This document shows positions 43,900 through 53,100 of a stretch of DNA of 55,887 nucleotides, piece after piece. The position numbers and the translations under genes were made by a program. The notes under the pieces are model-generated. The model was not told the origin of the DNA and ran no database searches. It saw only the letters and a program-made list of their open reading frames with translations. How positions within the stretch are numbered: position 1 is the first letter of the stretch; each line of letters starts with the position of its first letter. The DNA is from Deltaproteobacteria bacterium. GTDB lineage: Bacteria; Myxococcota_A; UBA9042. The stretch covers positions 1 through 55,887 of the forward strand of contig VGRO01000016.1 of NCBI GenBank assembly GCA_016875335.1, written 5' to 3'.

Positions 43900-45101
43900 A
43901 TGTTCAGCCCGAGCGCTCCACCGGTCATCCAGGTGCCGGTGTCGCCCCCGACCAGGGCGGTCTGAAGGCCGTAGCGGAAGTACACAGCCAGACGGGTCGT
44001 CCACTCGAACTCCACCACGGCGCCGCCGCCAAACGACAAGCGGTTGTCGTCGGTGAACGGCAAGGCGCCACCGCCCGCCTTGGCAAACTCGTAGCCCATG
44101 CTGCCGTAGCCGCCCAGGTGCAAGCGGCCGAGCGCCAACGGAATCGCCTGCACTTCGGCGCCCGAGCGGATGCCGATGAAGTCGCCGCCGCTCTGCACGC
44201 CGTCGATGAATTGCGTGCGCCACAGCAACCCGAGCCAATCGGACAGGAAAGCGCCGAGGCCCAGTTCGGCGGAACCCCCTGAAACCAGGGCGCCCTGTCG
44301 CAATTGCAGCCCGGCATAGCCGCCGCCCATGCTGTAGGTGAAGCCGGGGCGGTTGAGCGGCCCGCGGCCGCGCAGCCACATGCCGGCGCCCTCGGAGCCC
44401 TCGAGGATGACCGCCTCATCGTCGCGCAATTCGCCGAGCTGCAGTTCGTCCAAAGCCACGATGCGGTCGCCACTGCTGCCGAGCAGGTGCACGGGATGGT
44501 GTGGGTGCACGGCCACCGTTCCGTCGTAGCGCGCACCCTCGCTGACGGCCATGACCGCGCCCATCACAATCGCCGCCGTGATGATGGCCGCAGCAACGGC
44601 CCGGGCCGAGTCGCGGTCCGCTTTGCCGAGCACCGAGCCGAGCGCGGACCCGCCTGAACCCGACGAACCGACCCGAGGCGCACTGCCGCCGGCTGGGGCC
44701 ACCGTCTCCACCGACGACGACCCGCCGCCAATCCACAGCCGCGGTCCGTAGTAGGGGTTGCCCCACCCGTAGTAGTCGGGATACCACCCGGTGTAGCACG
44801 GCGCCCCTGCAGTGACCGGTGCCGCGACGACCGGCGGACCTTCGCCCGCGACGCCACCCGGCTGGCCCCACGCGGGCGCTGGCGTCAGGTCGCGCGCAAC
44901 CGAGAAGCGCTGCACGGCGCGGATGGCCTTGCCGCGCTGATCGACCGGAAGCTGCACCAAGCGCTCGACCTCATCGCGCGGGACCTCGTACGAGGTGGAC
45001 AGGCATGCCGACGACACCAGGGCGGGAATCAACAACACGGCGAACGCGCCCAGGCGAGTCTGGCGGGCATCGGGCGCTTCAGCTTGGTACATCGGGCACA
45101 T
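43893..45101 (-). CDS. Outer-membrane-type lipoprotein with beta-rich C-terminus
   Basis: A 402-residue protein. Signal with Cys33 (VSSAC); the start could equally be the ATG three codons later. The middle carries Tyr/Trp/Gly-rich PDYYGWGNPYYGP and a Ser/Gly linker, then a hydrophobic helix near residue 170 (AVAAAIITAAIVMGAVMAV). The last 190 residues are alternating-hydrophobic strands ending in a Tyr-final LGLNIY, as in porin-like barrels. Likely envelope-located; function unknown. Confidence 0.75.
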   Translation of the reverse strand: MCPMYQAEAPDARQTRLGAFAVLLIPALVSSACLSTSYEVPRDEVERLVQLPVDQRGKAIRAVQRFSVARDLTPAPAWGQPGGVAGEGPPVVAAPVTAGAPCYTGWYPDYYGWGNPYYGPRLWIGGGSSSVETVAPAGGSAPRVGSSGSGGSALGSVLGKADRDSARAVAAAIITAAIVMGAVMAVSEGARYDGTVAVHPHHPVHLLGSSGDRIVALDELQLGELRDDEAVILEGSEGAGMWLRGRGPLNRPGFTYSMGGGYAGLQLRQGALVSGGSAELGLGAFLSDWLGLLWRTQFIDGVQSGGDFIGIRSGAEVQAIPLALGRLHLGGYGSMGYEFAKAGGGALPFTDDNRLSFGGGAVVEFEWTTRLAVYFRYGLQTALVGGDTGTWMTGGALGLNIY

Positions 45102-45154
45102 CCGCGGAGCCGTTGCACAACGGCGTGCCGCTAGTGTAGCCGGTTTTGGCGCCC

Positions 45155-45183
45155 GCGACCGCCCGACCGATTCGTGCTAGGCT
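45155..45183 (+). promoter_or_regulatory. Possible promoter of the PPDK operon
   Basis: A weak -35 GCGACC (45155-45160), a 17-nt spacer and TAGGCT (45178-45183). Predicted start near 45190, about 34 nt before the GTG at 45224. Its position argues against translation from the TTG at 45146. Confidence 0.35.
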
Positions 45184-45223
45184 GCCGCGCTGTCGGGGTG
45201 GGCGCCCGCCAATCCGTGTTGCT

Positions 45224-46114
45224 GTGGCACGCATCCCCCTCGACACCGCCGGCAGGCCGCAGGTGCTCATCGTTTCCGATTCGTTGGGCGAGACGGCGGA
45301 GTTGGTGACGCGCGCCGCGCTGTCGCAGTTCACGGCGCAGTTGGGCGATGGCGCGGTCGAGGTGCGGCGCTTCCCGATGGTCACCAACCCGTCGGACATC
45401 GAAGGCATCGTGCGCGAGGCGCGCGTCCGGCCGACGCTCATTGTCTATACGCTGATCGTGCCCGAAGCCCAGGAGGCGATGACCCAGCAAGCCGAGGCGC
45501 ACGGCATCGTCGCGGTGGACATCATGGGGCCGATGATCTCGGGTTTCACCCAGGTGCTCGGCGTCGCGCCGCGGCTGCAACCCGGACTCATCCACCAGAT
45601 GGACGCAGGCTACTTCAAGCGCGTCGAAAGTGTGGAATTCGCAGTCAAATACGATGACGCCCGCGATCCGCGCGGCTTCCTGCTCGCCGACGTGGTGCTG
45701 GTGGGGCTGTCGCGATGCAGCAAGACCCCGGTGTCGATGTACCTCGCCCACCGCAACCACAAGGTCGCCAACCTGCCGCTGGTTCCTGAACTGTCCTTGC
45801 CCAAAGAGATTTTCGACGTACCGCGCTGGAAGATGGTCGGCCTGCGCGTCGACGCCATGCACTTGTCGCGGATTCGCGCCGAGCGCGTGCGGGCGATGGG
45901 CGCGGGCAGCGGTGTCGCGCGCAGCGAGAACTACGCCGATCTCGCGCGCATCCTGACCGAGATCGAGTACGCCGAAAGCGTGTTCAAGCGCCTGGGCTGC
46001 CCCGTCATCGACGTCACGAGCAAGGCCGTCGAGGAAACCGCGGTGCGCGTACTGGACTATGTGCAAACGGGCCGCCGCATGCTCGGCCTGGCCGACCCCG
46101 CTGGAGGACCATGA
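45224..46114 (+). CDS. Pyruvate, phosphate dikinase regulatory protein
   Basis: A 296-residue bifunctional kinase/pyrophosphorylase of the DUF299 (PDRP) family, which inactivates PPDK by ADP-dependent phosphorylation of a Thr next to the catalytic His and reverses it with phosphate. The N-terminal [15 protein letters not shown] and the P-loop-like [17 protein letters not shown] are diagnostic. The GTG at 45224 gives the usual family length; the frame extends to a TTG at 45146 through promoter-like sequence. The stop overlaps the PPDK start (ATGA), so regulator and target are made together. Confidence 0.92.
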   Translation: MARIPLDTAGRPQVLIVSDSLGETAELVTRAALSQFTAQLGDGAVEVRRFPMVTNPSDIEGIVREARVRPTLIVYTLIVPEAQEAMTQQAEAHGIVAVDIMGPMISGFTQVLGVAPRLQPGLIHQMDAGYFKRVESVEFAVKYDDARDPRGFLLADVVLVGLSRCSKTPVSMYLAHRNHKVANLPLVPELSLPKEIFDVPRWKMVGLRVDAMHLSRIRAERVRAMGAGSGVARSENYADLARILTEIEYAESVFKRLGCPVIDVTSKAVEETAVRVLDYVQTGRRMLGLADPAGGP

Positions 46115-48771
46115 CCGACACCGCTGCCCGCGCGCTCGCGTACGTGCAACCCTTCGAGACCGGCCGCGCCCAGGACCGCGCGTTGCTCGGCGGCAAGGGC
46201 GCCAACCTCGCGGAGATGATGCGCATCGGCCTGCCGGTGCCGCCCGGCTTCACACTGACCACCCGGGCGTGCAACGCGTACCAGGCCGCGGGCCGCGCGC
46301 TGCCCGAAGGCTTGTGGCCGCAGGTCCTCTGCGAACTCGACGCGCTGCAATCCAAGATGGGCAAGACGCTCGGCGACCCCGACGATCCGCTGCTGGTGTC
46401 GGTGCGGTCAGGCGCCGCGGTGTCGATGCCGGGCATGATGGACACCGTGCTCAACTTGGGGCTCAACCGCCGCAGCGTGGTGGGGCTGGCGCGGCGCACC
46501 GGCGACGAGCGTTTTGCCTGGGACTGCCTGCGCCGGTTCGTGCAGATGTTCAGCAACGTGGTGCTCGGCCTGGACATGCACGCGTTCGAACTGCGGTTGG
46601 AGGCCGCGCGCCGCCGCGCCGGAGTCCAGACCGACGCCGAACTGAGCGCGGAGGTGCTGCGCGCGCTGGTCGATGACTACGAGGCCGAAGTGCGGCGCCA
46701 ATCCGGCGCGCCCTTTCCCGACGACCCGCTGGCGCAGTTGAAGGCGGCGGTGTGCGCGGTGTTTGACTCGTGGGGCAACGCCCGGGCGGTGATCTACCGG
46801 CAACTGCACCAGATCGCTGACGATCTCGGCACGGCCGTCAACATCCAGGCCATGGTGTTCGGCAACATGGGCGGCGACTCTGCGACCGGCGTGGCATTTA
46901 CCCGCGACCCGAACACCGGCGAGGCGCGGTTCTTTGGTGAATTCCTCGTCAATGCGCAGGGCGAAGACGTGGTTGCCGGCATCCGCACGCCGCAGCCGAT
47001 CGCCTTGCTTGGGTCGGCGATGCCCGCCGCGTATGAGCAACTGCGCGACACCTGCGCCCTGCTTGAGCGCCACTACGCCGACATGCAAGACATCGAGTTC
47101 ACCATCGAGCGCGGCAGGCTTTTCATGTTGCAGTGCCGCAGCGGCAAGCGGGCGCCGGGCGCGGCCATTCGCATCGCGGTCGATTTGGCCGACGAGGGCA
47201 AAATCACCCGTGCGCAGGCACTCTTGCGCGTCAACTGCGACGACCTGACAAGGTCGATGCACACCCGGCTTGGACCGTTTCCAGCGTCGCAACAGCTCGT
47301 TCGCGGCCAGCCGGCGAGCCCGGGCGCCGCGGTCGGCCGGGTAGTGTTTCATCCTGAGAAAGCCGTGCAGTTCAAGGCAGCTGGCGAGACCGTCGTGCTC
47401 ATGCGCCCGGAGACGACGCCCGACGACATCGCCGGCATGGTCGCCTCGGTCGGCTTCGTCACCAGCCGCGGCGGCACCACTTGCCACGCCGCCATCGTCG
47501 CGCGCGGCATGGGCAAGCCGTGCGTGGTCGGCTGCGAAGGGTTGGCGATCGACCTCCAGACCGGCATCGCCTTGTGCGGTGACCGACAGGTGCGCGAGGG
47601 CGACGTCGTCAGCCTGGACGGCGGCGAGGGCGTGGTTGCGTGGGGCGAGGCACCGGTGGTGTTCGCGGCCCCGACCGCGCAGTTCGCGACGCTGCTCGGA
47701 TGGGCCGACGATGTTCGGGGGCTCAAGGTGCGCGCCAATGCCGACAACCCCCCGGACGCTCGCCGCGCGCGCGGTCTCGGCGCAGAGGGAATTGGGCTGT
47801 GCCGCACGGAGCACATGTTCGGCCAAGGCGGCCACCACCCAGAGCGCATGGCGGCGGTGCAGCGCATGATCGTCGCCGACACCCGCGAAGAGCGCGTGGC
47901 GGCCCTGGCGGACCTCAAGCCCATGCAGCGCGACGATTTCGTCGGCATTTTCGAGGCCATGGACGGCCTGCCGGTCACCATCCGGTTGCTCGATCCGCCG
48001 CTGCACGAGTTCCTGCCCACCGACGACCAGGTCGCAGCACTGCAGGCGACGGACGCGGCGACGGCGCACCGGCTGCGGCGCAAGAAGGCGCAGTTGCACG
48101 AGACCAACCCGATGTTGGGCTTTCGCGGCGTGCGCTTGGGCATCGTGTTTCCTGAGATCTACCGCATGCAGGTCGAGGCGATCTTCGAGGCTGCGGATCA
48201 CGCGGCGTCGCGCGGCGTCGCGGTGCGCCCCGAGATCATGATCCCGCTGGTGGGCGATGTGGCCGAGCTGCGCTTGATGCGCGACATGGTGATCGAGGTC
48301 GCCGCCGACCTGGGGGTGCACGTTCCGTATCTGGTCGGAACCATGATTGAGGTGCCGCGCGCGGCGCTGGTGGCCGAGGCCCTCGCCGGGCCGGCGGAGT
48401 TCTTCTCGTTCGGCACCAACGATCTGACGCAAACCACCTGGGGCTATAGCCGCGACGACGCCGAGGTGGGCTTCCTGGCGCACTACCTGACGCACAAGGT
48501 GTTGGCCGAAAATCCGTTCGTCGCGCTCGATCAGGCCGGCGTCGGGCAGTTGGTGAAAATGGCGTGCGAAGGCGGTCGGCGTGGTCGGCCCGGCCTCAAG
48601 CTCGGCATCTGTGGCGAGCACGGGGGCGAACCGTCGTCGATCGCGTTTTGCGCCAGCCTGGGCTTGGACTATGTGTCGTGCTCGCCGCTGCGGGTGCCGG
48701 TGGCGCGGCTGGCGGCGGCCCATGCGGCCTTGCGGGCCGCCGGCCAACACGCGTCGGCGTCAGCGGTGTAG
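46111..48771 (+). CDS. ppdK: Pyruvate, phosphate dikinase
   Basis: An 886-residue enzyme interconverting pyruvate + ATP + Pi and PEP + AMP + PPi. The N-terminal ATP-grasp domain begins [12 protein letters not shown], with [21 protein letters not shown] in the nucleotide site. The central phospho-His domain has [19 protein letters not shown] (His459; regulatory Thr456 or 457). The C-terminal TIM barrel has [10 protein letters not shown] with the catalytic Cys and [17 protein letters not shown]. The residue before the His is Cys, where the textbook motif is TSH. Together with the regulator upstream it controls flux between pyruvate and PEP. Confidence 0.95.
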   Translation: MTDTAARALAYVQPFETGRAQDRALLGGKGANLAEMMRIGLPVPPGFTLTTRACNAYQAAGRALPEGLWPQVLCELDALQSKMGKTLGDPDDPLLVSVRSGAAVSMPGMMDTVLNLGLNRRSVVGLARRTGDERFAWDCLRRFVQMFSNVVLGLDMHAFELRLEAARRRAGVQTDAELSAEVLRALVDDYEAEVRRQSGAPFPDDPLAQLKAAVCAVFDSWGNARAVIYRQLHQIADDLGTAVNIQAMVFGNMGGDSATGVAFTRDPNTGEARFFGEFLVNAQGEDVVAGIRTPQPIALLGSAMPAAYEQLRDTCALLERHYADMQDIEFTIERGRLFMLQCRSGKRAPGAAIRIAVDLADEGKITRAQALLRVNCDDLTRSMHTRLGPFPASQQLVRGQPASPGAAVGRVVFHPEKAVQFKAAGETVVLMRPETTPDDIAGMVASVGFVTSRGGTTCHAAIVARGMGKPCVVGCEGLAIDLQTGIALCGDRQVREGDVVSLDGGEGVVAWGEAPVVFAAPTAQFATLLGWADDVRGLKVRANADNPPDARRARGLGAEGIGLCRTEHMFGQGGHHPERMAAVQRMIVADTREERVAALADLKPMQRDDFVGIFEAMDGLPVTIRLLDPPLHEFLPTDDQVAALQATDAATAHRLRRKKAQLHETNPMLGFRGVRLGIVFPEIYRMQVEAIFEAADHAASRGVAVRPEIMIPLVGDVAELRLMRDMVIEVAADLGVHVPYLVGTMIEVPRAALVAEALAGPAEFFSFGTNDLTQTTWGYSRDDAEVGFLAHYLTHKVLAENPFVALDQAGVGQLVKMACEGGRRGRPGLKLGICGEHGGEPSSIAFCASLGLDYVSCSPLRVPVARLAAAHAALRAAGQHASASAV

Positions 48772-48838
48772 GGCGACCCGCCACGCAGCGCAATCCGCCA
48801 ACGTTGTCGGTAGCTTGCGCACGATTCAGGTGCGCGCT

Positions 48839-48851
48839 TCTCAATTTGAGA
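48839..48851. promoter_or_regulatory. Palindromic activator site 1
   Basis: TCTCAA-T-TTGAGA, a perfect 6-bp inverted repeat, lies about 190 bp upstream of the predicted sigma-54 transcription start. This is the usual distance for an enhancer-binding-protein site. Confidence 0.5.
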
Positions 48852-48884
48852 CGGCGCACGCAAGGGTGGATCGGCGGGTCGGTT

Positions 48885-48899
48885 TCTCAACTTGCGACA
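48885..48899. promoter_or_regulatory. Palindromic activator site 2
   Basis: TCTCAACTTGCGACA shares its left half with site 1 and nearly all bases with 7976-7990 (TCTCAAACTGCGACA). It lies 46 bp downstream of site 1 and about 135-150 bp before the predicted sigma-54 start. Confidence 0.5.
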
Positions 48900-49004
48900 T
48901 CTCGGCGCGGCCGACCATCGCTGGGGCGGGCCTGCGGCGGATCGCGGGGACGCCTTCAGGATGAATCGTGATGGATTTCATGCTGCTACATCAATATCCT
49001 CAAG

Positions 49005-49021
49005 TTGGCATGGTCCTTGCA
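49005..49021 (+). promoter_or_regulatory. Sigma-54 (RpoN) promoter upstream of a gene-free stretch
   Basis: TTGGCATG-GTCC-TTGCA matches the -24/-12 consensus with one substitution (ATG for ACG). GG (49007-49008) and GC (49019-49020) have the required 10-nt spacing. Predicted start at about 49032. The next CDS is nearly 400 bp away, so a separate transcript is likely. Confidence 0.65.
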
Positions 49022-49031
49022 GAGGGAATTC

Positions 49032-49136
49032 GTCGGAGCGAGCGGAATCCCTGTTTTGTTCCTGCCTCCTTTCCTCACCTCCTTTCCCATCGCCGGCTCC
49101 AAACCGGCGTCTTTCAGGTTCGACGCGCAGCAAAGG
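49032..49136 (+). ncRNA. Candidate sigma-54-dependent small RNA with anti-Shine-Dalgarno segments
   Basis: Downstream of the sigma-54 promoter lies a less GC-rich stretch without codon bias. It holds two direct repeats of CCTCCTTTCC (49065-49074 and 49079-49088). The second sits inside TCACCTCCTTT (49075-49085), identical to the 3' tail of 16S rRNA. A perfect 6-bp stem with a 7-nt loop (49091-49109) follows, then a weaker stem (CTTT/AAAG, 49111-49135). Exposed C-rich motifs of this kind can pair with ribosome sites of target mRNAs. Both ends are guesses. No classical terminator was seen, and the hairpin is not part of a tRNA. It may instead be a long 5' UTR of the NUDIX gene. Confidence 0.45.
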
Positions 49137-49416
49137 CCAATTCGTACGTCCATCGTCAGGGAGTGGACGCCGACACATCCTCGACCCTCAAGACCCCTTT
49201 CGCACGGCGCACGCACCTCCTGTCCCCTCCACCCTCGCCCACAAACACTTCGGCGGCCGCGGCGCAAGTCCGGCCGCCGGATTGTTTTTTGGGCTGGGCA
49301 CCGCCAGCTGGGCTTGTCCGGCAGCGCCGCGATGGCTTCGCTGGCGGCGCCGCCGGGACCACGACGCAGCGCAAGCCATGGGCCCGGCGCGAGGTCCGCC
49401 GGCTGTTGGCTGCGCC

Positions 49417-49983
49417 ATGACCCTGCCCGACCCGCGCTGCGCTGGCGCTCTCGTCCTGCTCGCCACCTTCACGCCGGCTGACGCGCGCGAACGCGACCAT
49501 GCCGAGGCCATCGCCGCGCTGTTGCAGACAACCCCGGATCCGTTCAGCCGCGCACAGTTCATCCCGGGCCACTTGACGGCCAGCGCGTTCGTGGTGGACC
49601 CGCCGCGGTCGCGCGTGCTGCTGATCCTGCACGCGAAGTTGCACCGGTGGCTGCAGCCCGGCGGCCACATCGAACCCGGCGACGCCGATCTCCTGGCGGC
49701 GGCGCGCCGCGAGGTCCAAGAGGAGACTGGCCTCGGCAAATTGCGCTTGCTCGGCGCCCCGCTCGACGTCGACGTCCATCTCATCCCGGCGCACAAGGGC
49801 GACCCCGCGCACCGCCACTACGATGTGCGGTTCCTCTTCGAGGCGACGGGCCGGTTGGTGCGCGCGGCAGACGATGCGGTGCAAGCCAAGTGGGTTGCAC
49901 TGGACGCGGTCGGCAACATTGGTTCCGACGAGTCGGTGATGCGCGCCGTTCGCAAAATCAGAGGCTTGTGGCGCAAGGCGTGA
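49417..49983 (+). CDS. NUDIX hydrolase
   Basis: A 188-residue protein. The NUDIX box reads GGHIEPGD followed by AARREVQEETGL, supplying the metal-binding Glu residues of REVxEET. An N-terminal helical region (about 25-50) precedes it, typical of the small NUDIX family that has HLTASAFVVD at the start of the fold. The ATG at 49417 was chosen as the first start near the alignable region; the frame is open to 48892 through non-coding sequence. It probably hydrolyses a nucleoside diphosphate derivative; the substrate is unknown. Confidence 0.88.
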   Translation: MTLPDPRCAGALVLLATFTPADARERDHAEAIAALLQTTPDPFSRAQFIPGHLTASAFVVDPPRSRVLLILHAKLHRWLQPGGHIEPGDADLLAAARREVQEETGLGKLRLLGAPLDVDVHLIPAHKGDPAHRHYDVRFLFEATGRLVRAADDAVQAKWVALDAVGNIGSDESVMRAVRKIRGLWRKA

Positions 49984-50174
49984 ATGGAACACACCCTCTT
50001 GCCAGCGCAAAGCGGACTTCCCACAGCCGCGGATCAGGCGTGCCTGAGGCCAAGAACCCGTCGCTTGCGCCCGGACCCCATGTGGCGATCCACCGCCGGC
50101 GCAAAGCTCCAGTGCAGACGCGCCCCATTGGCTTGTGGCATCCTGTCGCCTGCGGACGGGCGGCGGAGTGCAGC

Positions 50175-53100
50175 ATGGCGCAGACGGCGAAGTGGACGGC
50201 GGCAGTCGCCGCCGTGGTGGTCGCGCTAGGGTGCAGCAAGGCACCGAGCGTGAACGCGGGCGGCGACGCGCTGGCCGACGCCGGCGCCGAACTGGTCGTC
50301 AGCGCCGATGCGCCGCCGGCCGACCAGGGCGCCAGCGGCGCGGACGGGATCGGCGACGTTGGAGCGGTCGCCGACGCGCCCGAGGCCAGCGCTCCAAAAG
50401 ACGCAGAGGATGCCCTGGCGCCGGCCGATGCCGATGCAGCCGGCGTCGACGCGCCGGTTGCGCAGGCCGATGCCGCTGCGGTGGACGACGGGCAGGCGCC
50501 AGAGACTGCCGGCAGCGACGCTGGGGGCGATGGCCCTCCGCCACAAGACGGCCCAGAACCGGCGGAAGCAAGTGTGGCCAGCGACGCTGCGGGCGATAGC
50601 GCAGCCGACGAGTCGGCCGCAGCCGACGCCGACGACGCCGCGCCCGAGGTCGCCGACGCCGCCGGAGAGACCGCCGGACCCAAGGCGTGCGCCGCCGACG
50701 GCGATTGCGCGGCTCTCGAGGACGGCAACCCGTGCAACGGCACGCTGTACTGCGATCTGGCCAGCGGCGCCTGCGCCGTCAACCCGGCCTCGATCGTCAC
50801 CTGCGACCCGGCCGGCGACACCGCTTGCCTCAAGAACACCTGCCAGCCCAAAACCGGCAGCTGCGCTCCAGCGCCGGTCAAGGACGGGGTGCTGTGCAGC
50901 GACGGCCAGAAGTGCACCGAGGGCGACGTGTGCATCGCCGGCAAGTGCGAGCCGGGCGAGGACATCTGCGTGTGCAAGCAGAACGCCGACTGCGCCACCC
51001 AGGAGGACGGCAACGCATGCAACGGCACCTTGTTCTGCAACAAGGCCACCGGCAAGTGCCAGGTCAACCCGGCGACGCTGGTCAACTGCCCCAACGTCGA
51101 CGACACCGCTTGCCTCAAGAACACCTGCCAGCCCAAGACCGGCAAGTGCAAGCCGCTGCCGGCGCCCGAGGGCCTGCCGTGCGACGACGGCAACCCGTGC
51201 ACCGTCAACGAGGGCTGCCTGGGTGGCGCGTGCACTGCCACCGCCAACACCTGCGAGTGCCAGAAGGACGCCGACTGCCTCGCCAAGGACGACGGCAACC
51301 TGTGCAATGGCATCCTCTACTGCAATCTCAAGCAGTTGCCGCACGTGTGCGAGCTGAATCCGACCACTTTGGTCAAGTGCCAGACCGTCGACGACGGGCC
51401 GTGCGCCAAGGCGGCCTGCCAGCCCAAGACCGGGCAGTGCGTCCCCGTGCCCTTGCCCGACGGCGCCACCTGCGACGCCGACGGCAGCGCCTGCACCGAC
51501 GGCGACACCTGCAAGAAGGGCCAGTGCCAGCCCGGCGCCAGCGTGTGCGAGTGCACCGGCGACGCCGACTGCCAGAAATACGAAGACGCCAACCCGTGCA
51601 ACGGCACCCTGTATTGCAACAAGGCGATCAACAAGTGCTTGGTCAACCCGGCGACACTGGTGCACTGCCCGTTTGGCCTGGACACCGCCTGCGCTGCCAG
51701 CACCTGCGACCCGCTGACCGGCACCTGCGCGATGCAGCCGATCCACGAGGGCCAGCCGTGCGACGCCGACGGCAGCAGTTGCACCCCCTACGACGCCTGC
51801 CAGTCCGGCAAGTGCGCGATCGGCGCCAACGTCTGCGAGTGCCAGAAGGACGCCGACTGCGCCGCCAAGGAGGACGGCGACGCCTGCAACGGTACGCTGG
51901 TATGCGACACCGTTGCCAACAAATGCACGATCAACCCGGCGACGGTGGTGGCGTGCCCGGACATCGCCAGCGCGGCGTGCCTGCGCAACACCTGCCAGCC
52001 GGCGACCGGCACGTGCGCGCTGCTGCCGGCCGACGAGAACAAGTGGTGCGACGGCGACGCCAACCCGTGCACCCTCAACGACACCTGCCACGCCGGCAAG
52101 TGCGTGATCGGAAAGAATTTCTGTGCCTGCACTGCCGACGACCACTGCGCGGTCCAGGACGACGGGTCGCTGTGCAATGGCTGGCTGTACTGCGACAAGT
52201 CGGCGGCGCCCTTCGGCTGTGCGGTAGCCAAGAACACCATCGTGCAGTGCGGCACCGCCAGCGACACCGCCTGCCTGAAGAACAAGTGCCAACCGCTGAC
52301 CGGCAAGTGCGGAATGGCCGCGGCAAAGCCCGGCACGCCGTGCGACGACGGCAGCCTGTGCACCGCGGGCGACGCCTGCCAGCTCGGCTTGTGCGGCGGC
52401 AAGCCGGCCAACTGCGACGACGGCGACCCGTGCAGCGTCGACGGCTGCCTCGCCCAGAACGGCCTGTGCAGCCACAAGCCGGCCAACTGCGACGACGCCA
52501 ACGCCTGCACCGACGACGCCTGCGACCCCAAGCTCGGTTGCAGCCACAAAGCGGTCGCGGCCGGCAGCGCCTGCGACGACGGGCAGTTGTGTACCCAGCC
52601 CGACGTGTGCTCCTTTGGCGCGTGCAAGGGCGCGCCGCTCGGTTGCGACGACGGCAAGCCGTGCACCACCGACACCTGCGACCCGCAGGCCGGCTGCGGT
52701 CACGCCGAAAAGGCCGACGGTGCCGCGTGCAGCGACGGCAATGCCTGCACCCAGGGCGACACCTGCAGCGCCCAGAAGTGCATCGGCAAGCCGGTCGACT
52801 GCGACGACGGCCAGCTGTGCAGCGACGACGGCTGCGACGCCAAAACCGGCGCCTGCCAGAACCTGCCCAACGCCTTGCCGTGCGACGACGGCAACACCTG
52901 CACGGGCCCCGACGCGTGCACCAAGGGTGCATGCAAAGGCGGCCCGCTCCCCTGCGACGACCAATTGCCGTGCACGATCGACGGCTGCGACGCCAAGGTC
53001 GGCTGCAAGGTGATCGGGCTCTTGCCCGCTGGCGCGACCTGCAGCGACGGCGACGCCTGCAGCGGGCCCGACGGCTGCGACGCCAAGGGCGGCTGCGCCG

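Noticed and set aside
49086..49135. tRNA-like anticodon arm (7-nt loop with CCA) followed by GGTTCGA
   Set aside because: No acceptor stem or D-arm can be built from the pyrimidine-rich flanks, and the putative T-arm does not pair.
48986..49267. Small minus-strand ORF preceded by GGAGG-like sequence
   Set aside because: The GGAGG is simply the complement of the anti-Shine-Dalgarno-like repeats; the protein has no coding signature.
48892..49416. N-terminal extension of the NUDIX protein to 48892
   Set aside because: It would read through the sigma-54 promoter and the C-rich repeats and has no codon bias; ATG 49417 fits the family start.
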